The translations under genes and the position numbers were made by a program. Source: Basidiobolus meristosporus CBS 931.73 (lineage: Eukaryota > Basidiobolomycota > Basidiobolomycetes > Basidiobolales > Basidiobolaceae). Taken from it: 64,000 bases of DNA. The notes under the pieces are model-generated. The model did not search any database. It saw only the letters and a program-made list of their open reading frames with translations, and was not told the origin of the DNA. Position 1 is the first letter of the stretch; every line of letters begins with the position of its first letter. The stretch is from the NCBI GenBank assembly GCA_002104905.1, contig MCFE01000385.1, positions 19,470-83,469 on the forward strand, given 5' to 3'. Positions 21,842 to 33,764 of the stretch are shown here, in pieces.

Positions 21842-23015
21842 TTAACCGAATACCATCAGACTAAGGAAGACTCCGCAAAGAGTAAGGATTCTCCATGGTA
21901 CAGTGTTGGCAGATTGACCAACAAAGATTTGTATCGGAGCTATAGAGAAAGAGGTGAGTATGAATCATGCACGAGAGCTCGCAAGGACAGGCTTACCCTT
22001 CAGCCCACTAGATATATACATGGAGAACTCCGCTTCAAAGGGAGTTAGATATCCTGGCATTGGGACCTCCTTAGGACCACGCTCGTCGTAAATCCTGAGG
22101 AGATAACTGCTAGATTCAATCAGCTGGGTTTGATCCTGCTTGATATCGGACGTGGTCCAGACATAGCTTGTTGTCGTGCCAGACATGTTGTAAGCATGGA
22201 CATATTTATGCGAGATGTCAGTCCTTTCTATGACAAAGTTGAGATGGGTTGGCTTGTGACGAACGCTTTCCAGGTGCCATTCGAATGTGATGTTTGAACC
22301 TATTGAGAAGTATGGACGGACGAGGTTTGGTGCTGGTGGATTTATCATGCGGATCCGGCCTGAGGGAGTTTTAGGAGTGACAATTTTTCCAATAGTGCCG
22401 TTTCCCCACGATATTACGCTGTTACAGTTCAGCGAGCCTATGTGTCCGTAAGTGTCGTACAAGGCAGTCGTGTTGAGGCACCCCATGATATTGGTCCCAT
22501 TGACTAACGCTTGCTTATCTTGAATTTGAACATCGGTCCCATTGATATTCACTATATCCCCCTTAACCAGTATGGATGTCCCGTTGGCAATGGTGCGGCC
22601 ATCCCTGACCGTGAAGTTGTATCCATCGTAAACCGTGTACTCTCCGTCCATTAAGACTTTCTTGTCGTTTACATAATAATTCGAGCCTACAAGGGCTACC
22701 TTATTACCATTTACTGTAGTACTTTTGTTTATCGTTAACGCGGTGAAGTTCGTATTACGCAAGATGCTCCCGACTTTGTCATCGTATCCGAGGCTATGCG
22801 CGAAATGTATGAAACCTAAACCTTCTTTGATTTTTTGCGGACTGATAAGTTTGTTTATCAAGGCTAGAGAGGAGATAAGTATGCAACGGCCCGACGAGAA
22901 GCTATGGCAAATTTTACTTACATGTATTCGTTGGTAGGCTGTCGATCTCTTGGGCAAAGCCTGGTGGGCTATAGAAAAGCAACGCTATCAAAACCAGAAA
23001 AGCGCGGTGAGCCAT
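21842..23015 (-). CDS. GPI-anchored surface protein with 14-residue tandem repeats and DUF7137-like domain
   Basis: Three exons (22922-23015, 21997-22863, 21842-21939) keep frame and give 352 residues. Exon 1 supplies a signal peptide (MAHRAFLVLIALLFYSPPG). Residues about 68-159 form a tandem repeat with an exact 14-residue period and the pattern [VIA]NG[TN] followed by alternating Val/Ile, which suggests a small beta-solenoid with several N-glycosylation sites. The following domain reads MINPPAPNLVRPYFSIGSNI, FEWHLESV, PTHLNFVIERTD, SYLLRIYDERG and MPGYLTPFEAEFSMYIS, matching my memory of the fungal DUF7137 domain. Exon 3 ends VPWRILTLCGVFLSLMVFG, a GPI-type tail. Probably displayed on the wall or plasma membrane; no enzymatic motif is seen. 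The start was chosen for its signal peptide; the longer unspliced frame would lack one. Confidence 0.8.
22481..22714 (-). repeat. 14-amino-acid (42-bp) tandem repeat inside the GPI-anchored protein
   Basis: Five full units and a partial one, residues 82-159, align at exactly 14 residues: units begin VNGN, VNDK, YDGY, ANGT, INGT and VNGT. An additional degenerate unit (NTNFTALTINKSTT) precedes them. The units have diverged, so the array is old and conserved at the protein level. Confidence 0.8.
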
Positions 23016-23592
23016 CGTTGCCTTGGAGACGGAAGTCCTTGAAAGAAGCATTCGACGAAAAATCAAATGTGAGGCAGCGCGCGCGTTATATTTACTTCCT
23101 GACTATATATACCAACGTCCTGTCGACAATCGTATTCGAGCCGGCCATCGATAGAAGCTCTCGAATCGAAGGGAATTGCCAAATCCAGGATACTCAAGGC
23201 AAATGTTATTTTTGGATCTTGCTTGTGGGTGTTTGGAATTCAACCAGACTATACATATCCGAGCGACTCGCCAGAAATAGCAGGCTCTGGATGATTGGTA
23301 GGCAAGTGCTGCCAATTGCCACTGCTTCACTTAAGGGGAAGGATCTCTTCTACAGGGTTGGATCAGGATTTTATTGAAAATGAATCTGCTGTCAGAAGAA
23401 AATCCGAAAAAATCGAAAACCAAAAACAATGCTGAACTGTACAGAAAGGGCAGGTCTAAAAAAGGAGAAACCAAGCACCGATGGACGTCGTGTTGTGGTC
23501 GACAAACAATCGAATTTTGCTCAATTTATACACGTGACTTTTACAATGGTGGATATACAGTAAACGATTTCCCAAACGATGAAAGGCCCATC
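23016..23592. other. Short intergenic region
   Basis: About 0.58 kb between two minus-strand genes. Besides the TATA-like element it holds only chance plus-strand frames (22904-23377 and 23374-23655) that overlap the neighbouring exons in antisense. Confidence 0.4.
23103..23112 (-). promoter_or_regulatory. TATA-like element
   Basis: GTATATATAG on the minus strand lies about 90 bp upstream of the ATG at 23015, comparable to the TATA-like sites of the two other secretory genes in this cluster. Confidence 0.4.
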
Positions 23593-24591
23593 TCACTGTT
23601 TGTTAAGGATGAATTCAAGTGCCAACGACCGGCTTGCGTTCTGATTTGCTGCTGAGCCACGGTTCAAATGTTAGCTCTAGCTGACACACAAGATTCTTGG
23701 CATACTTACCTCGTGACGATGGCTCTTCCTCGCTTGTGTCTGAATCAATCGACTCAAATCCAGGGTTCGTGTGCTCGAGCGGTGGTGTAGTGATGGGGGG
23801 AAGTTTCGTTGAGGTGTCATCGAACGAACATACTTCCGCTGTCTTCAAGGGGAAGCTTGAAGAGGTGGGGGTGCGAAGAATACCAAATGGTTGAGTAAAT
23901 GTACAATCAAAGTGGTCCGAGTTGACGGCCGACGGGAAGCTGTGAAATACAGATGTTTGATACTTTTGTGTGAGGTTGATCAGTGGGACAAGCTTAGGCT
24001 TGGCAAGCCTGCAGACAGGACTAGGCAGTGAAGTTTGTGGCGCTGTAGATGATCTCACTAGAGGAGGACTCATGCTGATGGAAGAACAGCCATAGGGTCT
24101 TTCCTTCAAATGATATTCGTCAAGTGAGTTTGCTCTTCTCTTGGTGCTATATCTGAGTTCGTATCAATTGATGTGGTGGCAAGGGTATATGGATATATCT
24201 ATACATACTTTGTTTCGTGGGACAAGCAATGGTTGTGAACCATGCACTTGCCTGCACGGAATTCCCATAATCTTTTATCCGTGAGATAGAGGACTACACG
24301 CCAATCGCAGTTGCATCTTTCGGATGTTCGGTTTCGCTTACGAACAGCATTCTTTTTGGATTCCGGGCGCCCCTCGCGTGAACAAACGATGTATATTGTG
24401 GAGCTTTTGGACGTTCGTCTTCGTACGCCGAACCCACACTTTTTTGCAAGTTGCTGGCACCACTCAAATGCTTGTTGAGCAGTGTTGAATTGCATGGCAA
24501 AGATCTCGCGGAAGTCCATGTTCTTTTGGGAATAAAGTCTCGGTATGGTAAAAAGGTTACCGATAGTGATACCGTTCTTCAGAATCGGCAC
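23593..24591 (-). CDS. FAR1-type DNA-binding-domain protein without transposase domain
   Basis: Three exons (24209-24591, 23710-24152, 23593-23651) keep frame and give 294 residues; introns are 56 and 58 bp. Residues about 35-125 resemble a FAR1/WRKY-GCM1 zinc-finger domain: a helix with FNTAQQAFEWCQQLAKKCGF, a strand with IYIVCSREG, a basic KKNAVRKRNRTSERCNCDW, and the terminal VHNHCLSHETKY, giving a C...C...HNH set that can bind zinc. This domain normally sits in front of MULE-type transposases and in transcription factors derived from them. Here the rest is a Ser/Thr/Pro-rich region with no transposase, so a host transcription factor or domesticated fragment is likely. The start could also be the ATG coding MDFREIF, 24 codons downstream. 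Confidence 0.7.
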
Positions 24592-26669
24592 TTCCGCTTT
24601 TTATAACTTTCGTATCGGTTGGTTTTCGTAGATGAAACCGGTTGTTACATAACCAAAGTTCACAAATCCAGTGTTTCTGAACATTTTTCAATTGAAATGC
24701 TCTTACGCCTTGGAATTCATGCGACACACACGCTGCAGGCCAATGGTCTAAATTCTGAAGAAGAGCATGACATTACCAGGAGGAAGGTGAAACCTTCCTT
24801 GGGTACATCTGGACATGTAATCCCTTGGTAATATCGCGCTCAGTGTATTTCATGGAGTTGTTGATCCACTGGGCTTGGTGCATAATGTACCAATGTCAAA
24901 CAGCCCAAGGATATCTTATCATCTACGTTGTAGCATATTGGTATGACAATTCCCACTTTCAAGCCTCACCACTCGGCAATTGGGTTCTCTTGTTCATGCA
25001 GCCTCTTCAGCAGTGACTCTGCGCCTCATAACTGACCCTGTTCGTTTCAGAATATCCTTCATGGCATGAACAGATTACCTACCTGAAGGCACGTCAGTTA
25101 GCATGGTACGGAGTGTACACCAACGGTAACCTGGGTAGCTTGAGTCGGCCTTCAGAGCCAAAACCGAAGCCAGGATCCACGGCACATGCCGCAATAATGT
25201 GGAGTATCAGGATTCCCTCGAATGCCCGGTCGATGCTGATTGCAAGCAGTGACGGGATTCGAGTGCCCTCCAGGCACGTCCTATAGCTGCTGCGACGGCT
25301 TTTACTGACCATCACCGGGATCGCGATGCGTGTTGAAGTTGCTGCACGTTCGATGTCCGATTCGCAACTCAAACAGCGCTAAGAGCAAGATAGACTCGGT
25401 TAGAACGCTTGTGTGACTGCAGTGTCCAATGGATGTTCCCCGGCGATACATGGCTTTGAGTAAGACCAGTGGATCTACCAATGTGGCCAACACTCCACAT
25501 CCGTAAATAGAAATCTAGTCATGGTTTTCTTGAGTTACAGAGTGCGAAGTGCCACTCGCCACCAAGCCCATTTGCTGACAAAACTGGTGGGAGCCACTGC
25601 GCTCATGTCATTGCCATTACACGGTGGGGTGTGTTAGCAGCACCCAATAGTCCAGCGTTGGAACACAAAGACCTGGATCACTATTTACCTATGCGATTCG
25701 AAGATAATGACTCCATGGAGATATCTTCCCTTACATCGGCGGGGCCTCCAACCCTCGCCACTCCATCGGCGACACGATCTCGGATATGAAATATCCAGCG
25801 TTGAAACATCGATCGCCAAGGATCCAATTATTCGCATGTAGTAGTTACAAATACATCAAGACAAGGCCAGAACACCTTGACCAAAGTTGGTCGAGACTGC
25901 CAACCCACCTCAAAAAGGTGCTGGATCCACTGCCTGCCCCCTCCCCGCAGTCATCGCAGTATTTGGATAGCTGGAATAAACCGGTTCGTTCCGTTTTCTT
26001 TGTTTGGCACTATTTGCGATAGTTGGCCTTGTTTGGAATCCACACCATGTTTGGTGACTTGTCCATGCATCCACCACAACATGGAGCAAGCATAGAGTCA
26101 GGGCCAGCAACCACTATCCACCCACTAATCTGTGCTCCTTGAATTCTCGCTGTCGGCCTCCCTGAATTTCAGCTTCCATCGGATAGGCCATTTGCATTAA
26201 GGTGTTGTAAAAGCAGTCATACAGGATGCTTACTTTGATTAATGAACCCGCATGCTGATTCAGATCTATAGCGCTCAGTGCTCTCTCTTTACATGGACTT
26301 CAGCCTCTGGCTCTAGAGAAGATTGATCATGAAACGAAGGGATCACTCTTGTAATGCCCATATTTTTCCGGATACCAAATTCGCCCTTCGCTAGGTCACC
26401 ATTTCCAGTAATCTCCCAGTTATTCGCACGACAAACTGGAAATCAGTGTGCATATGACGTCGAATAGTCAAGATGACCTTGGTTTCTTAAGATATTCTGC
26501 TAATTATTATCGAGCAAATTTCAGGGTGTCCTAAACATTTCTCAACCCCAAGTTTCAAGTTGATTAAGTGTTATTTAGGACGCCCACCACAGCCACCCTT
26601 TGACAACCTATTCTTCTGTCGTTTTCCTATTTACTCACGAGACTGTGGAGTAAGCATCCATCAGCGGGA
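24592..26669. other. 2-kb region without supported gene
   Basis: Several frames of 60-92 codons occur on both strands (24619-25016 +, 25094-25493 -, 25786-26110 both strands), but none has a recognisable domain, signal peptide or exon chain. Minus-strand 25094-25493 has locally high GC and two overlapping frames, so a decayed gene is possible. The right end should contain the promoter of the following gene. Confidence 0.4.
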
Positions 26670-29600
26670 ATGAGTAGTCCTTGCAAGCCAGATGAGGTTG
26701 AGGATAACGAGATATCTGACCCCGAAACCACTGAGGAGTCGAGTCTTTTGACCAGTTCAAGACCACAATCTCCCCCTATTCCAATTCCTAGAACGTCTTA
26801 CAAAACAAACGAACATGACCCCTCTTCAAGCTCACCTGGACAGCGTGAGGCACTTTCTTCGTATAGGACCCCAATCCTAGCCACTATTCATGAGACACTT
26901 CAGCCTGCCGCTGAACGAGAAGGTCTTTACGAGCCTTCCTCATATAACACTGGAAGGTTTTCCAAAGCCAGCTATTCCCAGAATTCTTCAAACCGCAACT
27001 CTATGGCCCGCAATTCACCCAGTACGCAACCTATCAATACTTGGGACCAGTACCAGGAATGGCTTTCGAAGTCATACACTATGCGGCGTCGACCTCGTCG
27101 TTCAGCTCCTGAACCTTCAACCACCCCTAACTTTTCTCCTACCCTTCCTCAAAGAAATCCCACGTACGACCAAACCATACAAAGAGCAAAGCCATCTGTC
27201 CGCTCAAGCCTATTGGGAAAGGCTCCAGCAACTGGTAGCATCCTAGACTATTTTGCACAACGAAGGGAATCCTCCATTCCTACATCGCCCACTGTCGACG
27301 ATGTTCGTAGCGAGTTCGAAGTGACCCTTGACAATGGCACAACCAAGAAACAAACGGTTTCCATGACCACCACTGTCGATGGCTATAGGTGAGCTCATTT
27401 TATCGTTAACAATATACGCGGCCCTTCTAATCCCCACCTTTCTATCACTGCAGAATGTCGCAGCACTCGCAAGAAGCTGAGCATTTGCTCCCAGACGATA
27501 GCTCCAGCGACGAGGTGTACTCTGATGATGAATACGACTACAGCAAGCAGGGGCTGTGGCAATCAATCAAGGCGTTCTTCAAGCCAGTAGTGAGTCTCTT
27601 CTCACTCACTCCGAAGAATAAGAACGTTCTGAAGGCTTCTATTGCCTATTTTCTAGCGACATTGTTCACATTTGTACCATTCTTGAGAGACCTCTTGGGC
27701 GACACATCAACTCATCTTGCTGCTACGGCGATCATCTTCTTCAACCCAGCTCGTAGATTAGGCGCATTTATAGAGGGTTGTCTGTATGGTATTATCGGGC
27801 TCGCTATCGGCGGATTGATAGCGTGGGGTAGCTGCGAAAGTGCGTCGATCTTGAATGGCTATGAACATCACATAGCAAGTAGGATCGTTAGCATCATCGT
27901 ATTTTGCGGCGGTGGAACGTTTGTTATTGCGTTCTTGAAAGCGAAGTTTGGCAAGCCTACCGTCAACACCGGGGCATCCATAGCTTACATCACACTCTAT
28001 GCGGTGCTTATCAAGCAAACAAGCGTTCTAAATATCGAATTCACAAGCACTGTACTTGAAAACATCATCCGATCGCTATTCACTGGATTATGTGTAAGCC
28101 TGGTGATTGCGTTCACCATCTGGCCTATAAGCGGTGGTGACAGCCTAAGGTAAACAGCCAACATTAGGTTGGATTGATGCAGAAATTCTGACCCATTTGC
28201 CCATCAGAGCCAACATCGCAGTCTCCATGAGCTCATTCCGACTCCTGCTGAAGAACATCACGAAGACTTTTTTGCTAGACCCCAATCTTGACGATAATAT
28301 CGATATCCAAGCTGCCATGCAGGCTCACCGACAGTCCTTTGCCGCACTCAAGACATCCCTAAGTGAAGCGCACCTTGAGTTCTTCAACTGGAAGGTGAAG
28401 CCCCTTCATGACAATGCAACATGGTTCCATTTTTGACTCATCAAATGTTCCAGGTTTTTTATCACCTTGATCGGTATAATTCCGTAGTCAAGAGTCTTAA
28501 CAGACTCTCGCAGCACCTCAGCAGTATGAGCAGTGGGATTGCGATGCAGGAGGGGATCGTTAAACGTGTTAAGACTAGGCTGAGTTCGTTCTGGCCATCG
28601 GTCATGAGCTCGAGTAGTTTTGACGGGTTGGACATTGAAAGCCCCCTGAGCCCAGAGCAAGAAACCACGTTGGCCGAATTTATTAGATTTGTTGGGCCGC
28701 CGCTTCGCTCTTTGGCCTACGCAGCCAAGCAGACTATCATCGAGATACAGGCTACATTTAGCAACGCCAATAAGATGAACTTCATTGATGACGGAACACT
28801 TGCTGGGGCTGTAGACTTTGCTCTTTTGCAGCAGAACCTCCATCATGCACTAAAGATCTTCGAGGAATCCCAAACCCAGGCCGTTGCACAGCTCTACCAG
28901 CATCGAGGCACCGATGGGAAGCCCAACGAAAACGTGTTCATCGTGTACTTTTTTGTTTTCAGTTTACAAGAGTTTACCAAGGAGCTCATCCATCTTGTCG
29001 GAGCAGTTCGAGAGCTGGAAGAAGAGCAACGCGAAGCAGAGATCGACAAGAAGAAGTACGGAAAGATCTCGTGGTGGATTCGCAGGATGTGGAAGAAGAT
29101 CCAGCGTCGGCGTATTAGATCCAGTAAGTGAACCCGCCTGTGAACCTCTCCCTGATTGATATATTCATTTTGGCAAACAGGGAAACCCAAGGCACCTGTC
29201 CCCTCGATCATACCCGAGTTTTCTGACGCATTGGGACAGCATGATCGGCCACCAACGGAATTCCGTCACAAGCTAACCACCCAAGTGTGGTCGTTCCTGT
29301 CTTGGTTCCGACAGTTTGAGGTGAAATTCGCCATCAAGACCGCAGTATTTGCGATGATACTCTCTATTCCTGCTTTCGTTGACGACTGGAGGCCTGTGTT
29401 TCGTGCCTATCGTGGAGAATGGGCCTTAATCTCGGTAAGTCAGCCTTGTACATATCCGACAATCCGTGGCGAATCTAATCAAGAGGTGTAGATGGCGGTA
29501 ATCCTGGTCCCTACTGTTGGTGCTTCCAATGTTGTCGGAGTGTACAGAGTTCTGTGTAACTTCTTGGGTGGTTTCCTAGCTGGCGTGTTTTACTACATGT

Positions 29601-30744
29601 TTTCTGAAACCACTTTCTTGCTCCCAGCCATGGTTTTCTTGATATCTATCCCATGCTGGCACTTATTCCTAAACTCGAACTACCCACGTGTGGGCCAGTT
29701 TACTCTGCTCACGTTTAACGTCATCCTTTTGAACAAGATCATCACCCAGGACGACGATGATGTGGATATCTTTGTCCTGGCGTTCCATCGTGCCATCGCA
29801 GTGTCTGTTGGTGTAGCAGTGGGGCTCTTGGTTACTAGGTAAGCCGCGCAATGTACAGACAATGTTGCCATCCTCTCACACTCCTGTTTACCATCAGCTA
29901 TGTTTGGCCGTACGAAGCACGAGTGGAGCTGAGAAAGGGGCTGAGCGACTTCTTCAGAGATACCAGCAAGCTCTACCACAAGCTCATCGCAGTCTATTCG
30001 TCACCCATCCCCATCGATCCATCCACCCAAAACTCTGATACCTATTCTATATCGTGCCGCTCCCTTACCATCAACGACTTCGAGAACTTTGATGAGGACG
30101 AAGAGCACGATGAGGACTCTCGGTTGCTGAATTCGATGCAGGCCAAGCAAAACAATGAAATCTTGGAGAACAGTCGCCGAGAGTTTATGGATCTGGAACT
30201 GTCGCTGCAAATCAGCCTGCTCAACCTACAGGACCTTCTGTCACAAACGCCTAACGAGCCACGCTTGAAAGGGCCATTCCCGCAAGGTACCTATGCGTTG
30301 ATATTGGCCTCCTGCCAGACGATTTTGGATCGCTTGCTTGCTCTTAGAATTGCGGTGACCAAGAAAGAATGGTTCCTCCTGGTCCAGGAAGACTTCCTGT
30401 TCCCCACCAACCGTGAAAGACGGCACATGGCCGGCAGTATTCTACTCTACTTCTATATAATCTCCTCTGCCTTCAAGCTCAAGACCGCCCTTCCCCCTTA
30501 TCTTCCGCCAGCTGCCAAGGCGCATCAGGTACTGGTTGAGAAGATCCGAGAGCTCGATGTCGTGAAATCATCCAAACTCCCTGATGAGGCAGGTAACAAG
30601 GTCTATTATGTATATTACTATGCCTATGTGGTTAGCATCGAGGAGGTTATCCGGGAACTAGACAGAATCAGCGGCTACATGTATTTGCTATTCGGGTGTG
30701 AGGGAGGCACTGCCTTCCAGCACTATTTCCAGGTTCAACCTTAA
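26670..30744 (+). CDS. Large membrane protein of the ER-transporter-6TM / DUF2421 (FUSC-like) family
   Basis: Seven exons (26670-27388, 27454-28149, 28208-28394, 28454-29123, 29181-29434, 29492-29838, 29898-30744) give 1239 residues with phase preserved at every junction; introns are 57-65 bp. The layout is that of fungal proteins with an ER-transporter 6TM N-terminal domain and a DUF2421 C-terminal domain, related to aluminium-activated malate transporters and fusaric-acid resistance pumps. Residues 1-250 are a Ser/Pro-rich cytosolic tail. A first membrane block (about 295-470) includes AYFLATLFTFVPFLRDLLGD and GCLYGIIGLAIGGLIAWG, followed by a helical soluble stretch. A second block (about 800-960) includes FAIKTAVFAMILSIPAF, the conserved FRAYRGEWALIS and ILVPTVGASNVVGVYRVL. 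A helical C-terminal domain ends the protein. Role: probable transport of organic anions or toxic compounds; the substrate is unknown. Confidence 0.88.
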
Positions 30745-31805
30745 ATCAGAGCAGTATCCCACTTATCTCCATTAATATCCATTGATTATCCCAAAAATCC
30801 CCACACGTCAATATCGAGGACTTGAAATATAATGACTGTTGTAATACGATTTCCCACCACAAATTCCCACCTTGATTTGTCGATGGACTAGGTGCCAGTT
30901 TTCAATTGATTCCATGTGTGTCAACGAGTTGTCCGGAAGTAGTACAGCTCGCATTCCTCAGATCTGGTGCCACCAATATGGAGAACAGCCGAGAATCAGG
31001 CCTTTCATGGCCTCAAACTGGATGAGTAAGACTCGAGCCAATGAACTTGATAGGATACATAGATCGATCCAGACCACAAAATACCTGATACAACCGTCAT
31101 ACACCCAAGTGATTTCTGAGATTGGTTTCGTGGTTTTATCATGGGAAGAATTGAAGGGTTCCACCGAGGCCTTGCTGATCTAAAATGCCCACCGTGACGT
31201 GCTGTCCAGCGGTGACGAATTAGGCAACCGGCGCATCGAATCACGTGCGGTCTCCGTTCAGTTACCAATCAACAGATGCAGAGTCCACTGCGATCTACCT
31301 CCAACGTAATTCACCGGGAGAGCCAAGCTGCTCTCGATTGTGCATTGCTGGTGTTGCAACCCAGCTGAATATCACAGCATTTGCGGGTCATATGAACATT
31401 GACTTGGATTCTCTACTTGAAAGCAATCGCCAATGGACGGGCCATATTACTGATGACAACGCCGATTCCATTCCAATGCCAGGCTCACATGTCAACGCAA
31501 ATTCTCGAGAACATGTATAACGATGTCCCCTGCTTAAAGGGTGAGACTTTAGGTTACCTGATCAATCACAAATAACAGCTCAGATACTCAGGAATCCGGC
31601 ACGCTCGGCCATAGGTATTCAACCGAATATAAGCAGTCCGTCCACCCCACACCATTACCATAACACACTTGTAATCCAGCTCCGCACATAGGATTACGTA
31701 CATCCAATCCACTTCCCTCTTTCCATTCACCAGAGGTAAACCTTCATCATGCTTCCACTGCGCTCGGCTGTAGGCTAACCCATTTTCACCCGCAGCCTAC
31801 CCATC
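30745..31805. other. Intergenic region without supported gene
   Basis: About 1 kb between two plus-strand genes. Frames at 30872-31183 (+), 31005-31268 (-) and 31245-31520 (+) show no domain or exon structure. The last 200 bp are pyrimidine-rich and probably serve as promoter and leader of the fumarate reductase gene. Confidence 0.4.
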
Positions 31806-33764
31806 ATGCAAAACAAAGTCATTGTCGTCGGAGGAGGTCTATCAGGACTTTCAGCCGCCCACACCGTCTACGAGGCTGGCGGCAATGTGATGGTGATTGA
31901 CAAAAGCTCCTTCTTTGGTGGCAACTCCACCAAAGCCACCTCAGGCATCAACGGAGCCCTAACCAAAACCCAAAAAGAACTCGGAATCAAGGTGTGCCAG
32001 CCTATCTTCTCTCCCCCATATTAGTTGATGCTAATCCAGTTCAACTGTCTGCAGGATAGTGTTCAGGCGTTCTACGACGACACGGCCAAGTCGGCCAGAG
32101 ATCTGATTCGCCCTGAGCTTGTCAAAGTTCTGACTGGCAATAGTGCATCGGCGGTTGAATGGCTTCAATCTCGCTTTAACTTGGACCTCTCCTTGGTCGC
32201 TCGTCTTGGTGGGCATTCCTTCCCACGTACCCACAGAGGCAAGGAACGCTTCCCGGGTATGACCATCACTTACGCATTGATGGAGAAGTTGGAGGAGCTT
32301 GCCCGTCAAGAGCCACACCGCGTCCAATGCGTCACCAAGGCTCAAGTCACACGTCTTCTCAAAGACGACAAGGGGAATGTGACGGGAGTCGAGTACAAAA
32401 ACAAATCCGGTGAAACGTTCTGCGAGTACGGGCCAGTCGTTCTTGCCACTGGCGGTTACGCGGCTGATTTCACACAGAACTCGTTGATCAAGAAGTATCG
32501 CCCAGAATTCATCGACCTCCCAACCACCAATGGCGAGTACTCCACTGGTGATGGCCATAAGATGGTCATGGATATCGGTGGAAACACCGTCGATCTGGAA
32601 AAGATCCAGGTCCACCCCACCGGTCTGGTCGACCCCAAGGAGCCAGATGCCAAAGTGAAGTTCCTGGCTGCCGAGGCCCTTCGCGGTGTTGGTGGCATTC
32701 TGGTCAATGCCGAGGGCAAGCGTTTCTGCGACGAGCTTGGACATCGGGATTACGTTACCGGGGAGATGTGGAAATCGAAGTTCCCCATTCGACTGGTTCT
32801 CAATCAAGCAGCCTCCAAGGAAATCGAGTGGCACTGCAAGCATTACGTCGGTCGCGGGCTGATGAAGAAGTTCAAGAACGGCCAGGAGTTGGCCCGGGAG
32901 ATTGGCTGTTCCCCCGAGGCCCTGGCCCAAACCTTCAGCGACTACAATGGGTTCGCCAAGAATAAGAACGATCCCTACGGCAAGAAGTTCTTCCACAACG
33001 TGCCAATCGATATGAACGAAGAGTTCCATGTGGCCTTGATGACCCCAGTACTTCATTACACAATGGGCGGGGTTGAGATAGATCCCGAATCCAGCGTTAA
33101 AGGTCCCCAGGGCAAAATCCCTGGACTGTTCGCATGCGGTGAGTTGGCTGGTGGTGTGCATGGTGCCAATCGTCTGGGCGGCAGCTCGCTTCTGGGATGC
33201 GTTGTGTTTGGACGAGTTGCTGGAAATAGTGCTGCGAGCTATCTCTCGAACAACCCACATGGCAACGAGCTTGCAACTAGACGCTTGATAAACATTGCTG
33301 GCCATTTGGGAACTCAAATTGCCATCAACCTGGTTCCTGAACAAAACCGTCTCCAGCTAGACATTACCTGGAACGGCCAAGGCTTGGATGCTGCGCAAAC
33401 TAGCTCTCCCTCTCCCTCTCCCTCTCCCTCTCCCTCTCACTCATCACCCGCCAGTGAACCTCCTGCTACCCAAGCTAGTAAGCAGCCGGAGCCGAAGGAG
33501 AAGGTGTACAAGATGGAGGATGTAGCGAAACATAATTCCAAAGACGACTGCTGGGTTGTAGTGAATGGGCAAGTCCTAGATGTCACCAACTTCTTGGCTG
33601 ATCACCCTGGAGGCGCCAAAGCAATCCTTCTGTTCGCCGGAAGAGATGCAACTGAGGAATTCAACATGCTTCATAAGCCGGACGTTGTCGAGAAGTATTC
33701 TCCCGAGAGCATTATTGGTGTGTTGGCTGGTGACTCCGACGAGGCGAGAAAGAGCAAGCAGTAG
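31806..33764 (+). CDS. Fumarate reductase (FRD/Osm1-type flavoprotein) with C-terminal cytochrome b5 domain
   Basis: Two exons (31806-31991, 32055-33764; 63-bp intron) give 631 residues. The N-terminus is a dinucleotide-binding fold for FAD: KVIVVGGGLSGLSAAHTVYE, then GGNSTKATSGINGA. Further family motifs are VQVHPTGLVDP in altered form (KIQVHPTGLVDPKEPDAKV), EALRGVGGILVNAEGKRF, DELGHRDYVTG and the FAD-domain end HGANRLGGSSLLGCVVFGR. These match soluble FAD-dependent fumarate reductases that oxidise reduced cofactors using fumarate. A Ser-Pro repeat linker (from 33402) leads to a cytochrome b5 domain with DCWVVVNGQVLDVTNFLADH and the haem-ligand HPGG plus a second His in MLHKP. Such b5 fusions occur in fungal Osm1-like proteins and may supply electrons. 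No clear targeting peptide, so cytosolic location is likely. The large antisense frame (32031-33344) is a shadow. Confidence 0.93.
33402..33440 (+). repeat. Hexanucleotide (TCTCCC)n repeat coding a Ser-Pro linker
   Basis: About five TCTCCC units encode alternating Ser-Pro between the flavin and cytochrome b5 domains of the fumarate reductase. Such an array can change in unit number by replication slippage without breaking frame, altering linker length. Confidence 0.85.

Noticed and set aside
32031-33344. 437-codon open frame antisense to the fumarate reductase
   Set aside because: It lies wholly opposite a strongly conserved gene, has no recognisable domain and reflects codon usage of the sense strand.
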